Shown here: positions 1-8,410 of the stretch, one piece after another
How positions within the stretch are numbered: position 1 is the first letter of the stretch
How the letters are laid out: every line of letters starts with the position of its first letter
DNA from: Marifrigoribacter sp965178585
Lineage (GTDB): Bacteria; Bacteroidota; Bacteroidia; Flavobacteriales; Flavobacteriaceae
Length of the DNA stretch: 64,000 bases
Assembly: GCA_965178585.1 (NCBI GenBank)
Contig: OZ238267.1
Location: 992,001-1,056,000, forward strand
Reading direction: 5' to 3'
Notes under the pieces: generated by a model
The model's input: the letters and a program-made list of their open reading frames with translations, nothing else
What the model was told of the DNA's origin: nothing
Databases searched by the model: none
Program-made: the position numbers and the translations under genes

Positions 1-657
1 AATCCCTTTGTATCACCAACATTACAAATCCAACCTACTAGCGAATTGTATAATGGATTTGCGGGATTAAAAGGAAAACTTACCAGCGCATTAGGTTATA
101 ATATAAAAGCATCCTATTCTAAAGAAGACAATAAAGCGATGTTTATTTCCAATTATTATAAAGGGCAAAGCATTTATTTTGAAGGGTATGAAAATGGAAA
201 CTCTTTTGGAGTAGTTTATGATGATATTGAAACCTTTTCCTTTTTCGGGGAATTAGTTTTTGAAGTTTCCAGTAATTTTAATTTAGGTGTCAACGGTACG
301 TTTAATAGTTACCAAATTAAAAATGAAATAGAGCCGTGGAACCTTCCTGAAATTGAAGCTACATTATTTGCAACATTTAATTTTACTGAAAAATTTTATG
401 GAGGAGCTTCCTTATTTTTTGTTGGAGAACGCAAAGATTTATTTAGCTCATCGGTATCGACAACATTAGATTTTGAAGTAATAAATATAGACAGTTATTT
501 CGATGCAAATGCCCATTTAGGATACAGATTTAATAAACAGTTATCCATCTTTGTAAAAGGGAGTAATTTATTTGGAGAAAATTACCAAAAATGGGTGAAT
601 TATAAAGTACAAGGAATTCAAGGAATGTTAGGTGCTTCCTATAAATTTGATTGGTAG
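1..657 (+). CDS. Outer-membrane beta-barrel protein, C-terminal part (TonB-dependent-receptor-like)
   Basis: The frame is open from base 1, so this is the 3' part of a longer gene; the TTG at 46 is only an internal codon. About 218 residues are visible. They alternate polar and hydrophobic/aromatic residues in strands of about ten, with the turns typical of outer-membrane barrels, and the chain ends in Phe-Asp-Trp, a terminal aromatic as expected for a BAM-inserted barrel. The stretch near the end (FVKGSNLFGENYQKW) resembles the last strands of TonB-dependent receptors, where a segment of the form 'V.NLF...Y' is common. The plug domain and substrate cannot be judged because the N-terminus is outside the window. 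It could also be another barrel of receptor-like fold. It converges on the desaturase gene with an 11-base gap. Confidence 0.75.
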   Translation, partial: NPFVSPTLQIQPTSELYNGFAGLKGKLTSALGYNIKASYSKEDNKAMFISNYYKGQSIYFEGYENGNSFGVVYDDIETFSFFGELVFEVSSNFNLGVNGTFNSYQIKNEIEPWNLPEIEATLFATFNFTEKFYGGASLFFVGERKDLFSSSVSTTLDFEVINIDSYFDANAHLGYRFNKQLSIFVKGSNLFGENYQKWVNYKVQGIQGMLGASYKFDW

Positions 658-668
658 TTTTTAATCTT

Positions 669-1409
669 TTAGACTTTAGAAGTATTTTTAATTTTGATAA
701 CTTTTAATTTATTTAGCACATACATAATAGAATAAGTTAAGTCTATTTCATGCCAGCGAACCCCACCAAAATTAGCACGACTTCCGTGTTTATGGTGATT
801 GTTATGATACCCTTCACCCATCATTAAAAAATCAAAAGGCAATAAGTTTTTAGAAGTATCATTAACCTTAAAATTTACATAACCATAAACGTGTGCAAAC
901 CAATTTATAATCATTCCGTGAATAGGAGCCATTAAAAAAGCAATAGGTAAAAATAGCCATTGCCACCAAGCATCTGCAAAAAAGTAAAAGAATACAGTGT
1001 AACCAGCTGCCCAAGCTAATCTTGAGAATTTCGAACTTGCGAACTTATCAAACCCTTCCCATTGAGGCACGTTTTTAGTGAATTTGTCAGCTATTGCAAT
1101 TCGTTTTTTATTGATATCCTGATAAATATTTTTAGTTCTCCACATCATTGCCAATGGGTTCTTATCAAATTTTGGAGAATGAGGATCTTCTTTTGTATCT
1201 GCATAAGCATGATGCATTCTATGCATAACACCATAACCATAAGCACTTAAATAATTAGAACCTTGAGTAAGCCATGTTAATACAAAACAAATTTTCTCTG
1301 TAAACGGAGACATCGTAAAAGTTTGATGTGCTGCGTAACGATGAAGAAAAAAGGTTTGAAAAAACAATCCTGAATACCAAAGGATTATCATGAAAATTAA
1401 AATGTTCAT
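669..1409 (-). CDS. Membrane fatty acyl desaturase (acyl-CoA delta-9 desaturase family)
   Basis: The 246-residue protein has the three histidine boxes of membrane di-iron desaturases: HRYAAH (residues 23-28), HRMHH (63-67) and HNNHH near residue 202. These ligate two irons that abstract hydrogens from a fatty acyl chain. Hydrophobic segments before the first box, around residues 130-170 and between the boxes fit the usual membrane topology. It is shorter than eukaryotic stearoyl-CoA desaturases and has no fused cytochrome b5, so electrons must come from separate ferredoxin or cytochrome proteins. The likely role is unsaturation of membrane lipids, which matters for fluidity at low temperature. 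The regiospecificity cannot be read from the sequence. It is transcribed alone, converging with the barrel gene and about 60 bases downstream of the Crp/Fnr gene on the same strand. Confidence 0.88.
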   Translation of the reverse strand: MNILIFMIILWYSGLFFQTFFLHRYAAHQTFTMSPFTEKICFVLTWLTQGSNYLSAYGYGVMHRMHHAYADTKEDPHSPKFDKNPLAMMWRTKNIYQDINKKRIAIADKFTKNVPQWEGFDKFASSKFSRLAWAAGYTVFFYFFADAWWQWLFLPIAFLMAPIHGMIINWFAHVYGYVNFKVNDTSKNLLPFDFLMMGEGYHNNHHKHGSRANFGGVRWHEIDLTYSIMYVLNKLKVIKIKNTSKV

Positions 1410-1469
1410 AGTTCAGATTACTTTCAAACAAAAATCGTAATAATTGTATCAGTAAAAAATGAACCTATG

Positions 1470-2039
1470 TTAACTAATATGTTTTCTAATTCTGCTAAGT
1501 GATTGAGGGGTAACGCCTATATATGAAGCTATAAATTTTAGGGGTATTTCTTTAATCAAATTTGGGCGATCCTTAAATAAATTGAGGTAACGTTTTTCTG
1601 CTGAGTCGTTTAATAAGGATAAAGCTCTATTCGATTTTAAAATAAAGAGTCGTTCTGCTACTAACCGACCAATTAAATTTCCGATTTTAGTATGTTGATA
1701 TACTTTTTGTAAATCGGAATAGGTTATACTCAACAAACTCGTTTCAACTAAAGTTTCTAACTGATATTGTGAAGGTTTTTGAATTAAAAATGAATCATAA
1801 GCACTTATAAATTCATTTTCAAAACTAAAACCAAAAGTAATTTCCTCTTCTTCTTTTTTAGGAATTAATAACCTAACAATTCCTTTTTCTATAAATGATA
1901 TATGGTTTTCTATCTCACCTATTTCAGTAATGATAGATTTTTTAGGGTAACGTTTTTTCTGAAGTTTGGAGGAAAAGAAGTCCCAATCTTCATCATTGAT
2001 TTCAGTAAAATTTTCTATGTAATTTCTAATTTTATCCAA
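1470..2039 (-). CDS. Crp/Fnr-family transcriptional regulator
   Basis: The 189-residue protein has an N-terminal cyclic-nucleotide-binding-like beta-roll (about residues 20-115, with 'ITEIGEIENHISFIEKGIVRL') and a C-terminal winged helix-turn-helix whose recognition part reads ASYIGVTPQSLSRIRK. No Fnr-type cysteine cluster is seen, and the cAMP-contact residues of E. coli Crp are not evident, so the ligand is unknown. The start is a TTG: no ATG or GTG lies in frame before it, and the N-terminus MDKIRNYIENF aligns with the usual start of flavobacterial members of this group. It is divergent from the amidohydrolase gene across a 107-base gap and lies upstream of the desaturase, so either could be a target; that is inference only. 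Confidence 0.82.
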   Translation of the reverse strand: MDKIRNYIENFTEINDEDWDFFSSKLQKKRYPKKSIITEIGEIENHISFIEKGIVRLLIPKKEEEEITFGFSFENEFISAYDSFLIQKPSQYQLETLVETSLLSITYSDLQKVYQHTKIGNLIGRLVAERLFILKSNRALSLLNDSAEKRYLNLFKDRPNLIKEIPLKFIASYIGVTPQSLSRIRKHIS

Positions 2040-2146
2040 ATCATTTAATTTGTAGTGAAAATATAAAAAAGGATTCGCTTGAAGAAATGTTTTAAGTACA
2101 GTTATATTTTTTATTTACATTTACTGCAATACAAATTAATATAAAA

Positions 2147-3778
2147 ATGAAAAAATTAATATTTATAATTTCAATTACAACTATTTTTTCTTGTTCTTCA
2201 GAAAAGATTAAAACCGATTTATTAGTAAAAAATGCAACCATTTATACAGTTAATGAAAGTTTTGATACTGCTGAAGCTTTTGTTGTTAGCGATGGGAAAA
2301 TTTTAGAAGTAGGATTAATTAAAAATTTGGAAGCCAAATATGATGCTAAAACAACTTTTGATGCATCTGGAAAAACTATCGTTCCAGGATTAATTGATGC
2401 TCATGCTCATTTACTAAATTTAGGTGTTTCTATGCAACAAATAGATTTAGTAGGTACTAAAAGTTATGAAGAGGTATTGCAACGTGTAAGTGATTTTCAG
2501 AAAGAAAAAAATAAAGATTTTATTATAGGAAGAGGATGGGATCAAAACGATTGGGAAGTAAAAGAATTTCCAACTAAAAAAGAATTAGATTCCATGTTTC
2601 CAAACACTCCTGTATCCTTGCGTAGAATAGATGGCCATGCGATGATTGTTAATAGCAAGGCTTTAGAGTTGGCAGGAATTACTTCTAAAACTAAAATGGC
2701 TGGTGGAGAAGTAATTTTAAAGGATGGAGAACCAAGTGGGGTTTTAGTAGATACTCCAATGAGATTGGTATGGAATATAATGCCAAAAGAAGATGTAAGC
2801 TTTTATGTTAAAGCATTAAAAGATGCTGAAAAAAAATGCCTCAAATTAGGTCTTACAACAATTGATGAAGCAGGTACTGATCGTCTAGTAATAGAATTAA
2901 TAGATTCTTTGCAACAAGTTGGTGAAATGTCACTTAGGGTATATGCTATGATCACAAAAAACAAAGCCAACCTTGATTACTATTTAAATAAAGGAATTGT
3001 AAAAACAGATCGTTTAAATGTAAGGTCAGTAAAAATATGGGCAGATGGAGCCTTAGGATCTAGAGGAGCTGCTATGCGTGAAGAATATAGTGATCAAAAA
3101 GGGCAACATGGAGCTATGGTAACCAATGAGGTCGAATTGGATTCTTTAGCAAAAAGAATAGTTAGTGCAGGTTACCAAATGAACACGCATGCAATTGGTG
3201 ATTCGGCTAATATTTCAGTGTTAAGAGTTTATACTGAAACTCTAAAAGACGAAAATGATCCCAGGTGGAAAGTTGAACATGCACAAATAATAACTAATTC
3301 AGATTTTAATTATTTTTCAAAAAAAATATTACCATCCATTCAACCTACACACGCAACCAGCGATATGTACTGGGCAGAGGATAGAGTAGGGAGTGAGCGA
3401 ATAAAAGGGGCTTATTCATATAAAACACTTTTAGAAAAATCTGGAATGGTTGCATTAGGTACCGATTTTCCGGTAGAAAGAGTTAATCCTATGTACACTT
3501 TTTATGCAGCAGTAGCTCGAAAAGATTTAGAAAACTATCCAGAAGGTGGTTACCGAATGGAGGAAGGACTTACCAGAGAGGAAACCTTAAAAGGAATGAC
3601 TATTTGGGCAGCTTATTCTAATTTTGAAGAAGATGAAAAAGGAAGTATTGAAGCAGGTAAATTTGCAGACTTTACGGTTTTAGAAAAAGATATTATGACC
3701 ATACCTGAGGATGAAATTCCAAACGTAGAAGTTAATGCTACATTTATTAGTGGTGAAAAGGTTTATTCTAAAGATTAA
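2147..3778 (+). CDS. Amidohydrolase family lipoprotein (YtcJ-like metal-dependent hydrolase)
   Basis: The 543-residue protein starts with a lipoprotein signal (MKKLIFIISITTIFSCSS, lipobox Cys16), so it is probably anchored in the envelope. The mature part is a complete amidohydrolase: an N-terminal beta-sandwich strand leading to the metal motif GLIDAHAHL (HxH, about residues 84-88), a large insert typical of YtcJ-like members ('GRGWDQNDW'), a Lys-containing strand 'VKIWADGALGSRGA', the histidines 'NTHAIGD' and 'KVEHAQ', and a late Asp in 'ALGTDFPVE'. The family hydrolyses amide or related bonds in small molecules; the substrate is not predictable here. It is monocistronic, ending at a strong bidirectional terminator. 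Confidence 0.87.
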   Translation: MKKLIFIISITTIFSCSSEKIKTDLLVKNATIYTVNESFDTAEAFVVSDGKILEVGLIKNLEAKYDAKTTFDASGKTIVPGLIDAHAHLLNLGVSMQQIDLVGTKSYEEVLQRVSDFQKEKNKDFIIGRGWDQNDWEVKEFPTKKELDSMFPNTPVSLRRIDGHAMIVNSKALELAGITSKTKMAGGEVILKDGEPSGVLVDTPMRLVWNIMPKEDVSFYVKALKDAEKKCLKLGLTTIDEAGTDRLVIELIDSLQQVGEMSLRVYAMITKNKANLDYYLNKGIVKTDRLNVRSVKIWADGALGSRGAAMREEYSDQKGQHGAMVTNEVELDSLAKRIVSAGYQMNTHAIGDSANISVLRVYTETLKDENDPRWKVEHAQIITNSDFNYFSKKILPSIQPTHATSDMYWAEDRVGSERIKGAYSYKTLLEKSGMVALGTDFPVERVNPMYTFYAAVARKDLENYPEGGYRMEEGLTREETLKGMTIWAAYSNFEEDEKGSIEAGKFADFTVLEKDIMTIPEDEIPNVEVNATFISGEKVYSKD

Positions 3779-3780
3779 TC

Positions 3781-3817
3781 TAAAAAAAAAGCTAGCCAAA
3801 ATGGCTAGCTTTTTTTA
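3781..3817. terminator. Bidirectional intrinsic terminator between convergent genes
   Basis: A perfect 7-bp stem GCTAGCC / GGCTAGC with a 5-base loop (3791-3809) has an A-tract on its left and a T-tract on its right. It therefore works as a rho-independent terminator for the amidohydrolase on the plus strand and the repeat lipoprotein on the minus strand. Confidence 0.9.
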
Positions 3818-3831
3818 AAATAATAAATTAA

Positions 3832-4989
3832 TTATTGTTGTATTGCTTTAAGGTGTGCATAAACATCGTTTCCTCTAATAGACAACTCTTTTTCTCTTAC
3901 AAATATTTTAATTCCTTTTACGTCATTTAATTTGCCATCTGGTGAAAATGCTTTAACACCGTATTGATCTCCGTTTGTATTAATAGCTTTTACATGAATG
4001 ATATTACCAGATCGACTTATACCTTTAACATCTAATTTAGTTCCGTCTTCAGTTAACGCTTTTACATCATAAATAGTTCCATCTCTACCAATAGCTTTTA
4101 CTGGAGCGAATTCGTCTTCACTAACTAAAATTTTAATAGGTAATTCATTTTTGTCAACAAATGCTCTTATGTTCATAAAACTATGCTGTTCTGAGTCTTG
4201 TACAGCTTTTACATCGTATTTATTTCCTTCTGCATCAAAAGCTTTTATATCTAGGTTTTTACCATCTAAAGTAACCGCCTTAACATTCCAGATAATTTCC
4301 TTAAACTCAACTTCCTTTTTAGCATTCTTTTTAGTTTTCTTTTTTGGTTTTTCGTTTGGCTTAAAGTCATCTTCATTATCAGATGGATGCATAGCTTTTA
4401 CATGGGCAAAAACATCAAACCCCTTAGAGGTCATTTCTTTTTCCTTAGTATTAATTTTAATTCCTTTAACATCATTCATAGTACCATCTGGTGAAATGGC
4501 TTTTATCGCATAAAGATTACCGTCTTTATCGATAGCTTTTAGAACTACTATGTTACCAGATCTAACAATACCTTTAACTTCTAGTTTTTCCCCAGATTCG
4601 TTGATAGCAACAATATCATGGGCTACTTTGTTTTTTACAATAGCTTTTACAGGTGCAAATTGACTTTTACTAACTAATATTTTAATTGGTAAATTCTCGT
4701 CTCCTGCCTTTACATCTAAAAAACTATCTTGATCTGAATTCTGAATCGCCTTAACATCAAATGTTTTTCCGTTTGGGTCAATAGCTTTAATTTCCATAGA
4801 TTTTCCATCTTTTTGAATAGCTACTACATTCCAAAAAATATCCTTGAATTTATTAACATCTTCTATTTCTGCGGTTTCCTTTTTAGTATCCTTTGCAGGT
4901 TTTTCATCACATGCAAATACTAAAAACACACTTAAAATAAATAGATATTTACTAATAGTTCTAATTGAGAATTGGTTTGAATTTTTCAT
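3832..4989 (-). CDS. Lipoprotein with two tandem copies of a repeat domain (VKA/DGxxxDVKA repeats)
   Basis: No function is recognised. The 385-residue protein has a signal with lipobox Cys27 (SVFLVFAC). The mature chain consists of two homologous halves of about 160 residues (about 45-205 and 225-385), each starting with a 'WNV.A' motif and ending with 'HVKAM/HLKAI', joined by a lysine-rich linker (KPKKKTKKNAKKEVEF). Inside each half a motif of about 20 residues, of the form [VI]KA[IF]..DG....DVKA, recurs about seven times, with a conserved 'LPIKILVS...FAPVKAI' break. This periodicity suggests a beta-rich solenoid or propeller-like fold. It is transcribed alone. Without structure or homologue searches any role, such as envelope binding, is speculation. 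Confidence 0.75.
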   Translation of the reverse strand: MKNSNQFSIRTISKYLFILSVFLVFACDEKPAKDTKKETAEIEDVNKFKDIFWNVVAIQKDGKSMEIKAIDPNGKTFDVKAIQNSDQDSFLDVKAGDENLPIKILVSKSQFAPVKAIVKNKVAHDIVAINESGEKLEVKGIVRSGNIVVLKAIDKDGNLYAIKAISPDGTMNDVKGIKINTKEKEMTSKGFDVFAHVKAMHPSDNEDDFKPNEKPKKKTKKNAKKEVEFKEIIWNVKAVTLDGKNLDIKAFDAEGNKYDVKAVQDSEQHSFMNIRAFVDKNELPIKILVSEDEFAPVKAIGRDGTIYDVKALTEDGTKLDVKGISRSGNIIHVKAINTNGDQYGVKAFSPDGKLNDVKGIKIFVREKELSIRGNDVYAHLKAIQQ

Positions 4990-5100
4990 AATATTAAAGT
5001 ATCTTGTAAAACGACTACAAGTTACTAAAAATCAATTTTTTTAGCAAGAATTATAAGATGAAATTACCTTTATTTAACATGTTAATAGTATATTAAGTAA

Positions 5101-5775
5101 ATGGAAGAGAAAAATTTCATATTAGTTTTACAAAAAAAATTTCAAAAAAAATCAAACCCAGAAAAAGCTATAGCCCAGAAAGTATATTTAAGAAACCAGT
5201 TTGAGTTTTTTGGAATGACTTCACCCATAAGAAAAACTGTTCAAAAGCCATTTTTAATAAAACAATTTTTACCGCCTAAAGAATCCTTAAATAGTATTAT
5301 TAAGAAGTTATGGGTAAAACCGGAACGAGAATTTCAATATTTTGCTCAAGAGCTTTTTCAGAAATATCAAAAACAATTTGACAAAGAAGATATTATTTTA
5401 ATTGAATATATGATTTTGAATAAATCTTGGTGGGATACTGTAGACTTTTTAGCTAGTAATCTTTTGGGACCCTATTTTAAAATGTATCCAGATCAACAAA
5501 AAAAATATGTTGAAAAATGGATTCAATCTAATAATATATGGTTGCAACGTTCTGCAATAATTTATCAGTTAAAGTATAAAGAGGAAGTAGATACTCAAAT
5601 TTTGTCCTATACTATTAATTCTTTATTAGGTTCAAAAGAATTTTTTATCAATAAGGCAATTGGTTGGAGTTTGCGTCAATACAGTAGGTATAATCCTAAA
5701 TGGGTAGTAGCATTTGTAAACCAAACTCCTCTTGAAAATTTAAGCAGACGTGAAGCATTACGATTATTAAAATAA
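5101..5775 (+). CDS. DNA alkylation repair protein (AlkD-like HEAT-repeat DNA glycosylase)
   Basis: The 224-residue, all-helical protein matches the AlkD family, which excises cationic alkylated bases such as 3- and 7-alkylpurines using a HEAT-repeat superhelix that cradles DNA without flipping the base. The family's key residues are visible: the Trp and Asp in 'NKSWWDTVDFLASN' (about residues 109-122) and the Arg in 'WLQRSAIIYQLKYK' (about 148). The C-terminal 'FFINKAIGWSLRQY' helix is also typical. The length agrees with the family. The gene is followed four bases after its stop by the convergent end of the zincin lipoprotein, with no terminator between. The sequence shows no linked regulator such as Ada. 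Confidence 0.88.
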   Translation: MEEKNFILVLQKKFQKKSNPEKAIAQKVYLRNQFEFFGMTSPIRKTVQKPFLIKQFLPPKESLNSIIKKLWVKPEREFQYFAQELFQKYQKQFDKEDIILIEYMILNKSWWDTVDFLASNLLGPYFKMYPDQQKKYVEKWIQSNNIWLQRSAIIYQLKYKEEVDTQILSYTINSLLGSKEFFINKAIGWSLRQYSRYNPKWVVAFVNQTPLENLSRREALRLLK

Positions 5776-5779
5776 ACTA

Positions 5780-6550
5780 TTATTTTCCTCCTTTAGCTTG
5801 AAGGTCTTCAATACAAAGTGGGTCTAAAATGGGTACTATAACTCTATTTCTAAAAGAACTAGAAATATTACTTTGATAATACATCAAGCAGCTTTCAACG
5901 ATACAATGTTTTTTATGAGCTAAATCTTCATGTTCACTATGGATATCATCTTCCTGAATATTTACCAACCCAAAAAGATGAGCAGCCTCATGTTGTAACG
6001 TAGTTTCTTCCAATAGATATAAATCTGAATTTTGAGATTCACTTACATCTCTAATGGTTTTTTCATAGACCACAATCGAAGTATTTAAATAGGCTGTCCC
6101 TAGAGTAACCGTAGTTTCTGTATCTGTAGACGCTTTGGCATGAGTAAAATATATAAATACGGCTATATCATCTTCAACCGTATAATAATTTCTTTGTTCG
6201 TCTTCAATTTCTTTAATGTCATCAATAGTTTGAGTGTCAACAAAAGGTGAAATAATTTCTGTTTCAACAAAAACAATTCCATCGGGTTTATTAACTCTTT
6301 CTTCTAAAAAAAGTTTAAAATCATCGATGGTTTCTTGTGTAGGTCTATAACCCGATCTAAATGCAAGTTCAACAGTTAAGCTTGAATATGTGTTTTGAGA
6401 AAGTAAATCGGCGGCCGAAGTACCCAAAGGTTTTAAGTTTTCTGCTTTTGCTTCATCAACCGGAACAACAGGATTATCATCATTACTACAAGAAATAATA
6501 ATAAAGAAAGTAAATATTAAAAAAAGAGGGCTAAAAAATTTAATCTTCAT
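5780..6550 (-). CDS. Lipoprotein with zinc-metalloprotease HExxH motif
   Basis: The protein has a lipoprotein signal (MKIKFFSPLFLIF...IISCSN) and a mature domain with the zincin motif HEAAHLFGLVN, in which HExxHxxG is followed by an Asn-containing stretch and not by the third metzincin His. A cysteine pair in 'KKHCIVESCLMYY' with a Met following resembles the Met-turn area of metzincins. It is probably an envelope-anchored peptidase; the substrate is unknown. I chose the ATG at 6550, not the one at 6577, because the longer start would place nine residues (MFANIPFKN) before a normal lipoprotein signal and the upstream ATG lies inside a palindromic TAnnTTTG promoter element. It is divergent from the DUF2059 gene. 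Confidence 0.75.
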   Translation of the reverse strand: MKIKFFSPLFLIFTFFIIISCSNDDNPVVPVDEAKAENLKPLGTSAADLLSQNTYSSLTVELAFRSGYRPTQETIDDFKLFLEERVNKPDGIVFVETEIISPFVDTQTIDDIKEIEDEQRNYYTVEDDIAVFIYFTHAKASTDTETTVTLGTAYLNTSIVVYEKTIRDVSESQNSDLYLLEETTLQHEAAHLFGLVNIQEDDIHSEHEDLAHKKHCIVESCLMYYQSNISSSFRNRVIVPILDPLCIEDLQAKGGK

Positions 6551-6562
6551 ATTTTTGAAGGG

Positions 6563-6578
6563 TATGTTTGCAAACATA
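6563..6578. promoter_or_regulatory. Palindromic divergent -7 promoter element
   Basis: The 16-base perfect palindrome TATGTTTGCAAACATA contains TATGTTTG, a match to the Bacteroidota -7 consensus TAnnTTTG, on both strands. It sits between the zincin lipoprotein (start 6550, minus) and the DUF2059 gene (start 6593, plus), at suitable distance from both. Clear -33 TTG elements were not found on either side, so this is a motif-based inference. Confidence 0.5.
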
Positions 6579-6592
6579 ATATAATAATCATC

Positions 6593-7129
6593 ATGAATAA
6601 GATTAGCGCTTTCTTTTTAACGATATTTTTAGGAATATATTTTTCAGCTACAGCACAAGTAGACGATTATCAACAGGATATTATTAGTCTTTTAAACTGT
6701 AATGGGACCGTTCAGAAATATGATTTTGAATATGAAAAAACGTTAGTTTCTCTAAGACTAAGAGTAGCTGCAGAGGGTACACCTCAATCTTTTTGGGATA
6801 AGTTTAGAGAAGGAAAAGAAGAAAGTATAAGGGAATTAATTTCAATAGTATCATTTGCTTATCGAAAGAATTATACTCACGCTGAAATAAAAGAATTATT
6901 AAATTATTACAATACCTCTGCGGCTCAAAAGTTACTGGAGAATAAGAAGGATTTCACTGAAGAAGAACTTACCGTAATTGATGATTTTAAAAACAGTGAT
7001 ATTGCTAATATTGTGGATGATAAAAAAGAAGTTTTAGCAACTGATGCTAAAGAAATATTTTACGATTGGAATAAAGAGTTATTTTCAAAAGGGATGAGTG
7101 CTTTATCCAAAGCTGGCTATACTAAATAA
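6593..7129 (+). CDS. Secreted DUF2059-family protein
   Basis: The 178-residue protein has a Sec signal peptide (MNKISAFFLTIFLGIYFSATAQ, cleavage near Ala21/Gln22) and a mature helical domain. Its central part, 'YRKNYTHAEIKELLNYYNTSAAQKLLEN', is the signature of DUF2059, in which a short helix pair including a 'Y..P/S..K/Q' turn recurs in periplasmic proteins of unknown function. No catalytic motif is apparent. The 3' end overlaps the convergent methyltransferase gene by 8 bases. It is divergent from the zincin lipoprotein and may share a promoter with it. Confidence 0.75.
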   Translation: MNKISAFFLTIFLGIYFSATAQVDDYQQDIISLLNCNGTVQKYDFEYEKTLVSLRLRVAAEGTPQSFWDKFREGKEESIRELISIVSFAYRKNYTHAEIKELLNYYNTSAAQKLLENKKDFTEEELTVIDDFKNSDIANIVDDKKEVLATDAKEIFYDWNKELFSKGMSALSKAGYTK

Positions 7130-7829
7130 GACTGAGTTTAGCTAAATAATCATAATTTTCACCTTCTCCTAAAATCTCAAATAAAAATCCATTGGACTCA
7201 CAAGCGTTTTTAAAGGTTTGAGGGTCTAAATACAACCAGCTAAAAGGCTCACTTGCCCATTCTTTATAATAAACTGTAAATTCTAATTCGCCATAATAAT
7301 TTTCTGAAGGAACCATTATGCTTCCTTCTTCATCACCGCTATCGAACATATACCGTAAATCGCTAGAGTCTATTAATATTTTACCTTTAGGGTTTAAAAG
7401 TGTTTTTAAGTGTTGAAGGTATTGATCTATTTTTTCCAATTTCTGAAAAATCCCAGTACCATTCATTAATAATAAAATAGTGTCAAATTTTTCATCTTTT
7501 AACTGAAGTAAATCTACTTCTCGTGCATTTTTAAGGCCTCTTAAATTACAAACTTCAATGGCACCTCCAGAAGTATCTATTGAGATAATATCCAATCCCT
7601 TTTCCTGAAGATGTAAAGAAATACTACCTGAGCCACAACCAACATCTAGGACTTTTCCAGTGGCATTATTTAATGCTAATTGTTCTAATGGAGGCATTTC
7701 AGAAAAGCTTCTAAACAAATAAGGAAGCGGCAAAACATCCTCCTCGCTAATATTGGTTTCTGTGTATAAATCCTCTGTATAATTACCGTTTTGATAATCT
7801 AATAATGCTTGTCCAAATAAATCGGTCAT
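7122..7829 (-). CDS. Class I SAM-dependent methyltransferase
   Basis: The 235-residue protein contains the class I methyltransferase core: motif I 'VLDVGCGSGSISLHL' (about residues 59-73), an acidic residue at the end of strand 2 ('IISIDTS'), motif II/III around 'KFDTILLLMNGTGIF' and 'LNPKGKILIDSSD'. It would transfer a methyl group from S-adenosylmethionine; the acceptor is not predictable. The N-terminal 50 residues and the 'WLYLDPQTFKNACESNGF' C-terminal part are as in small-molecule methyltransferases of this fold. The stop overlaps that of the DUF2059 gene by 8 bases. The start ATG is divergent from the cysteine-cluster gene over about 30 bases. Confidence 0.82.
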   Translation of the reverse strand: MTDLFGQALLDYQNGNYTEDLYTETNISEEDVLPLPYLFRSFSEMPPLEQLALNNATGKVLDVGCGSGSISLHLQEKGLDIISIDTSGGAIEVCNLRGLKNAREVDLLQLKDEKFDTILLLMNGTGIFQKLEKIDQYLQHLKTLLNPKGKILIDSSDLRYMFDSGDEEGSIMVPSENYYGELEFTVYYKEWASEPFSWLYLDPQTFKNACESNGFLFEILGEGENYDYLAKLSLI

Positions 7830-7846
7830 AAGTCTTTACCTTTTAG

Positions 7847-7854
7847 TACTTTTG
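7847..7854 (+). promoter_or_regulatory. -7 promoter element TACTTTTG
   Basis: An exact TAnnTTTG match lies just upstream of the ATG at 7861. The implied transcript would be essentially leaderless or have a very short leader. No convincing -33 TTG at the proper distance was found. Confidence 0.4.
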
Positions 7855-7860
7855 AAGTCT

Positions 7861-8409
7861 ATGGAGAACATTATAAAACAGCTTCCAAAGAAGGCCAAAG
7901 ATAAGGAGAACGAGAATAAAAAGGTATTTAAAAAGCTTCGAAAAAAACCACCTAAAAATCTTGATGTATTGATGGTAGAATTGCACGATAAAGAGTTTGA
8001 AAACACAGATTGTTTAAGTTGTGCAAACTGCTGTAAAACTACTGCACCATGGTTAAATGATCAAGATGTAGCTAGAATTGCTAAACACTTAAGGATTAAA
8101 GAACAGAAGTTTATTGAAGAATATTTAGAAGTAGGAGAGGATAATGAGTTCTCATTTAAAATGATTCCTTGTGTTTTTTTAATGAATGATAATGAATGTA
8201 GTATTTATAATGTTCGTCCCAAAGCTTGTCGAGAATACCCACATACCAATAGAAGAAGATTCCAACAAATAGAAACGATTACCATAGAAAATACGGCTAT
8301 TTGTCCTGCAACCTTTAATATAATGGAAGCATTGAAAAAAGCATTACCTATTCAATATTCTGAAAAAGGAGGGAAACCAAGGGAGAAGTTTAGAAAAGGA
8401 GGAGGGTGA
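7861..8409 (+). CDS. YkgJ-family cysteine-cluster protein
   Basis: The protein of about 182 residues has a basic, Lys-rich N-terminal helix and then the cysteine pattern of the YkgJ/Fe-S-oxidoreductase-like family: CLSCANCC (C..C..CC), 'PCVFL', 'CSIYNVRPKACREYP' and a late 'CPATF'. These cysteines are expected to bind a metal ion or cluster; the family is annotated as zinc- or iron-chelating and its cellular role is not settled. I chose the ATG at 7861 because the in-frame TTG at 7852 forms part of a TAnnTTTG promoter element. The gene stops one base before the convergent NamZ-like gene ends. Confidence 0.8.
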   Translation: MENIIKQLPKKAKDKENENKKVFKKLRKKPPKNLDVLMVELHDKEFENTDCLSCANCCKTTAPWLNDQDVARIAKHLRIKEQKFIEEYLEVGEDNEFSFKMIPCVFLMNDNECSIYNVRPKACREYPHTNRRRFQQIETITIENTAICPATFNIMEALKKALPIQYSEKGGKPREKFRKGGG

Positions 8410-8410
8410 T

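Noticed and set aside
4151..4513. Plus-strand frame opposite the repeat lipoprotein
   Set aside because: Antisense shadow of a repetitive gene; no promoter and no recognisable protein.
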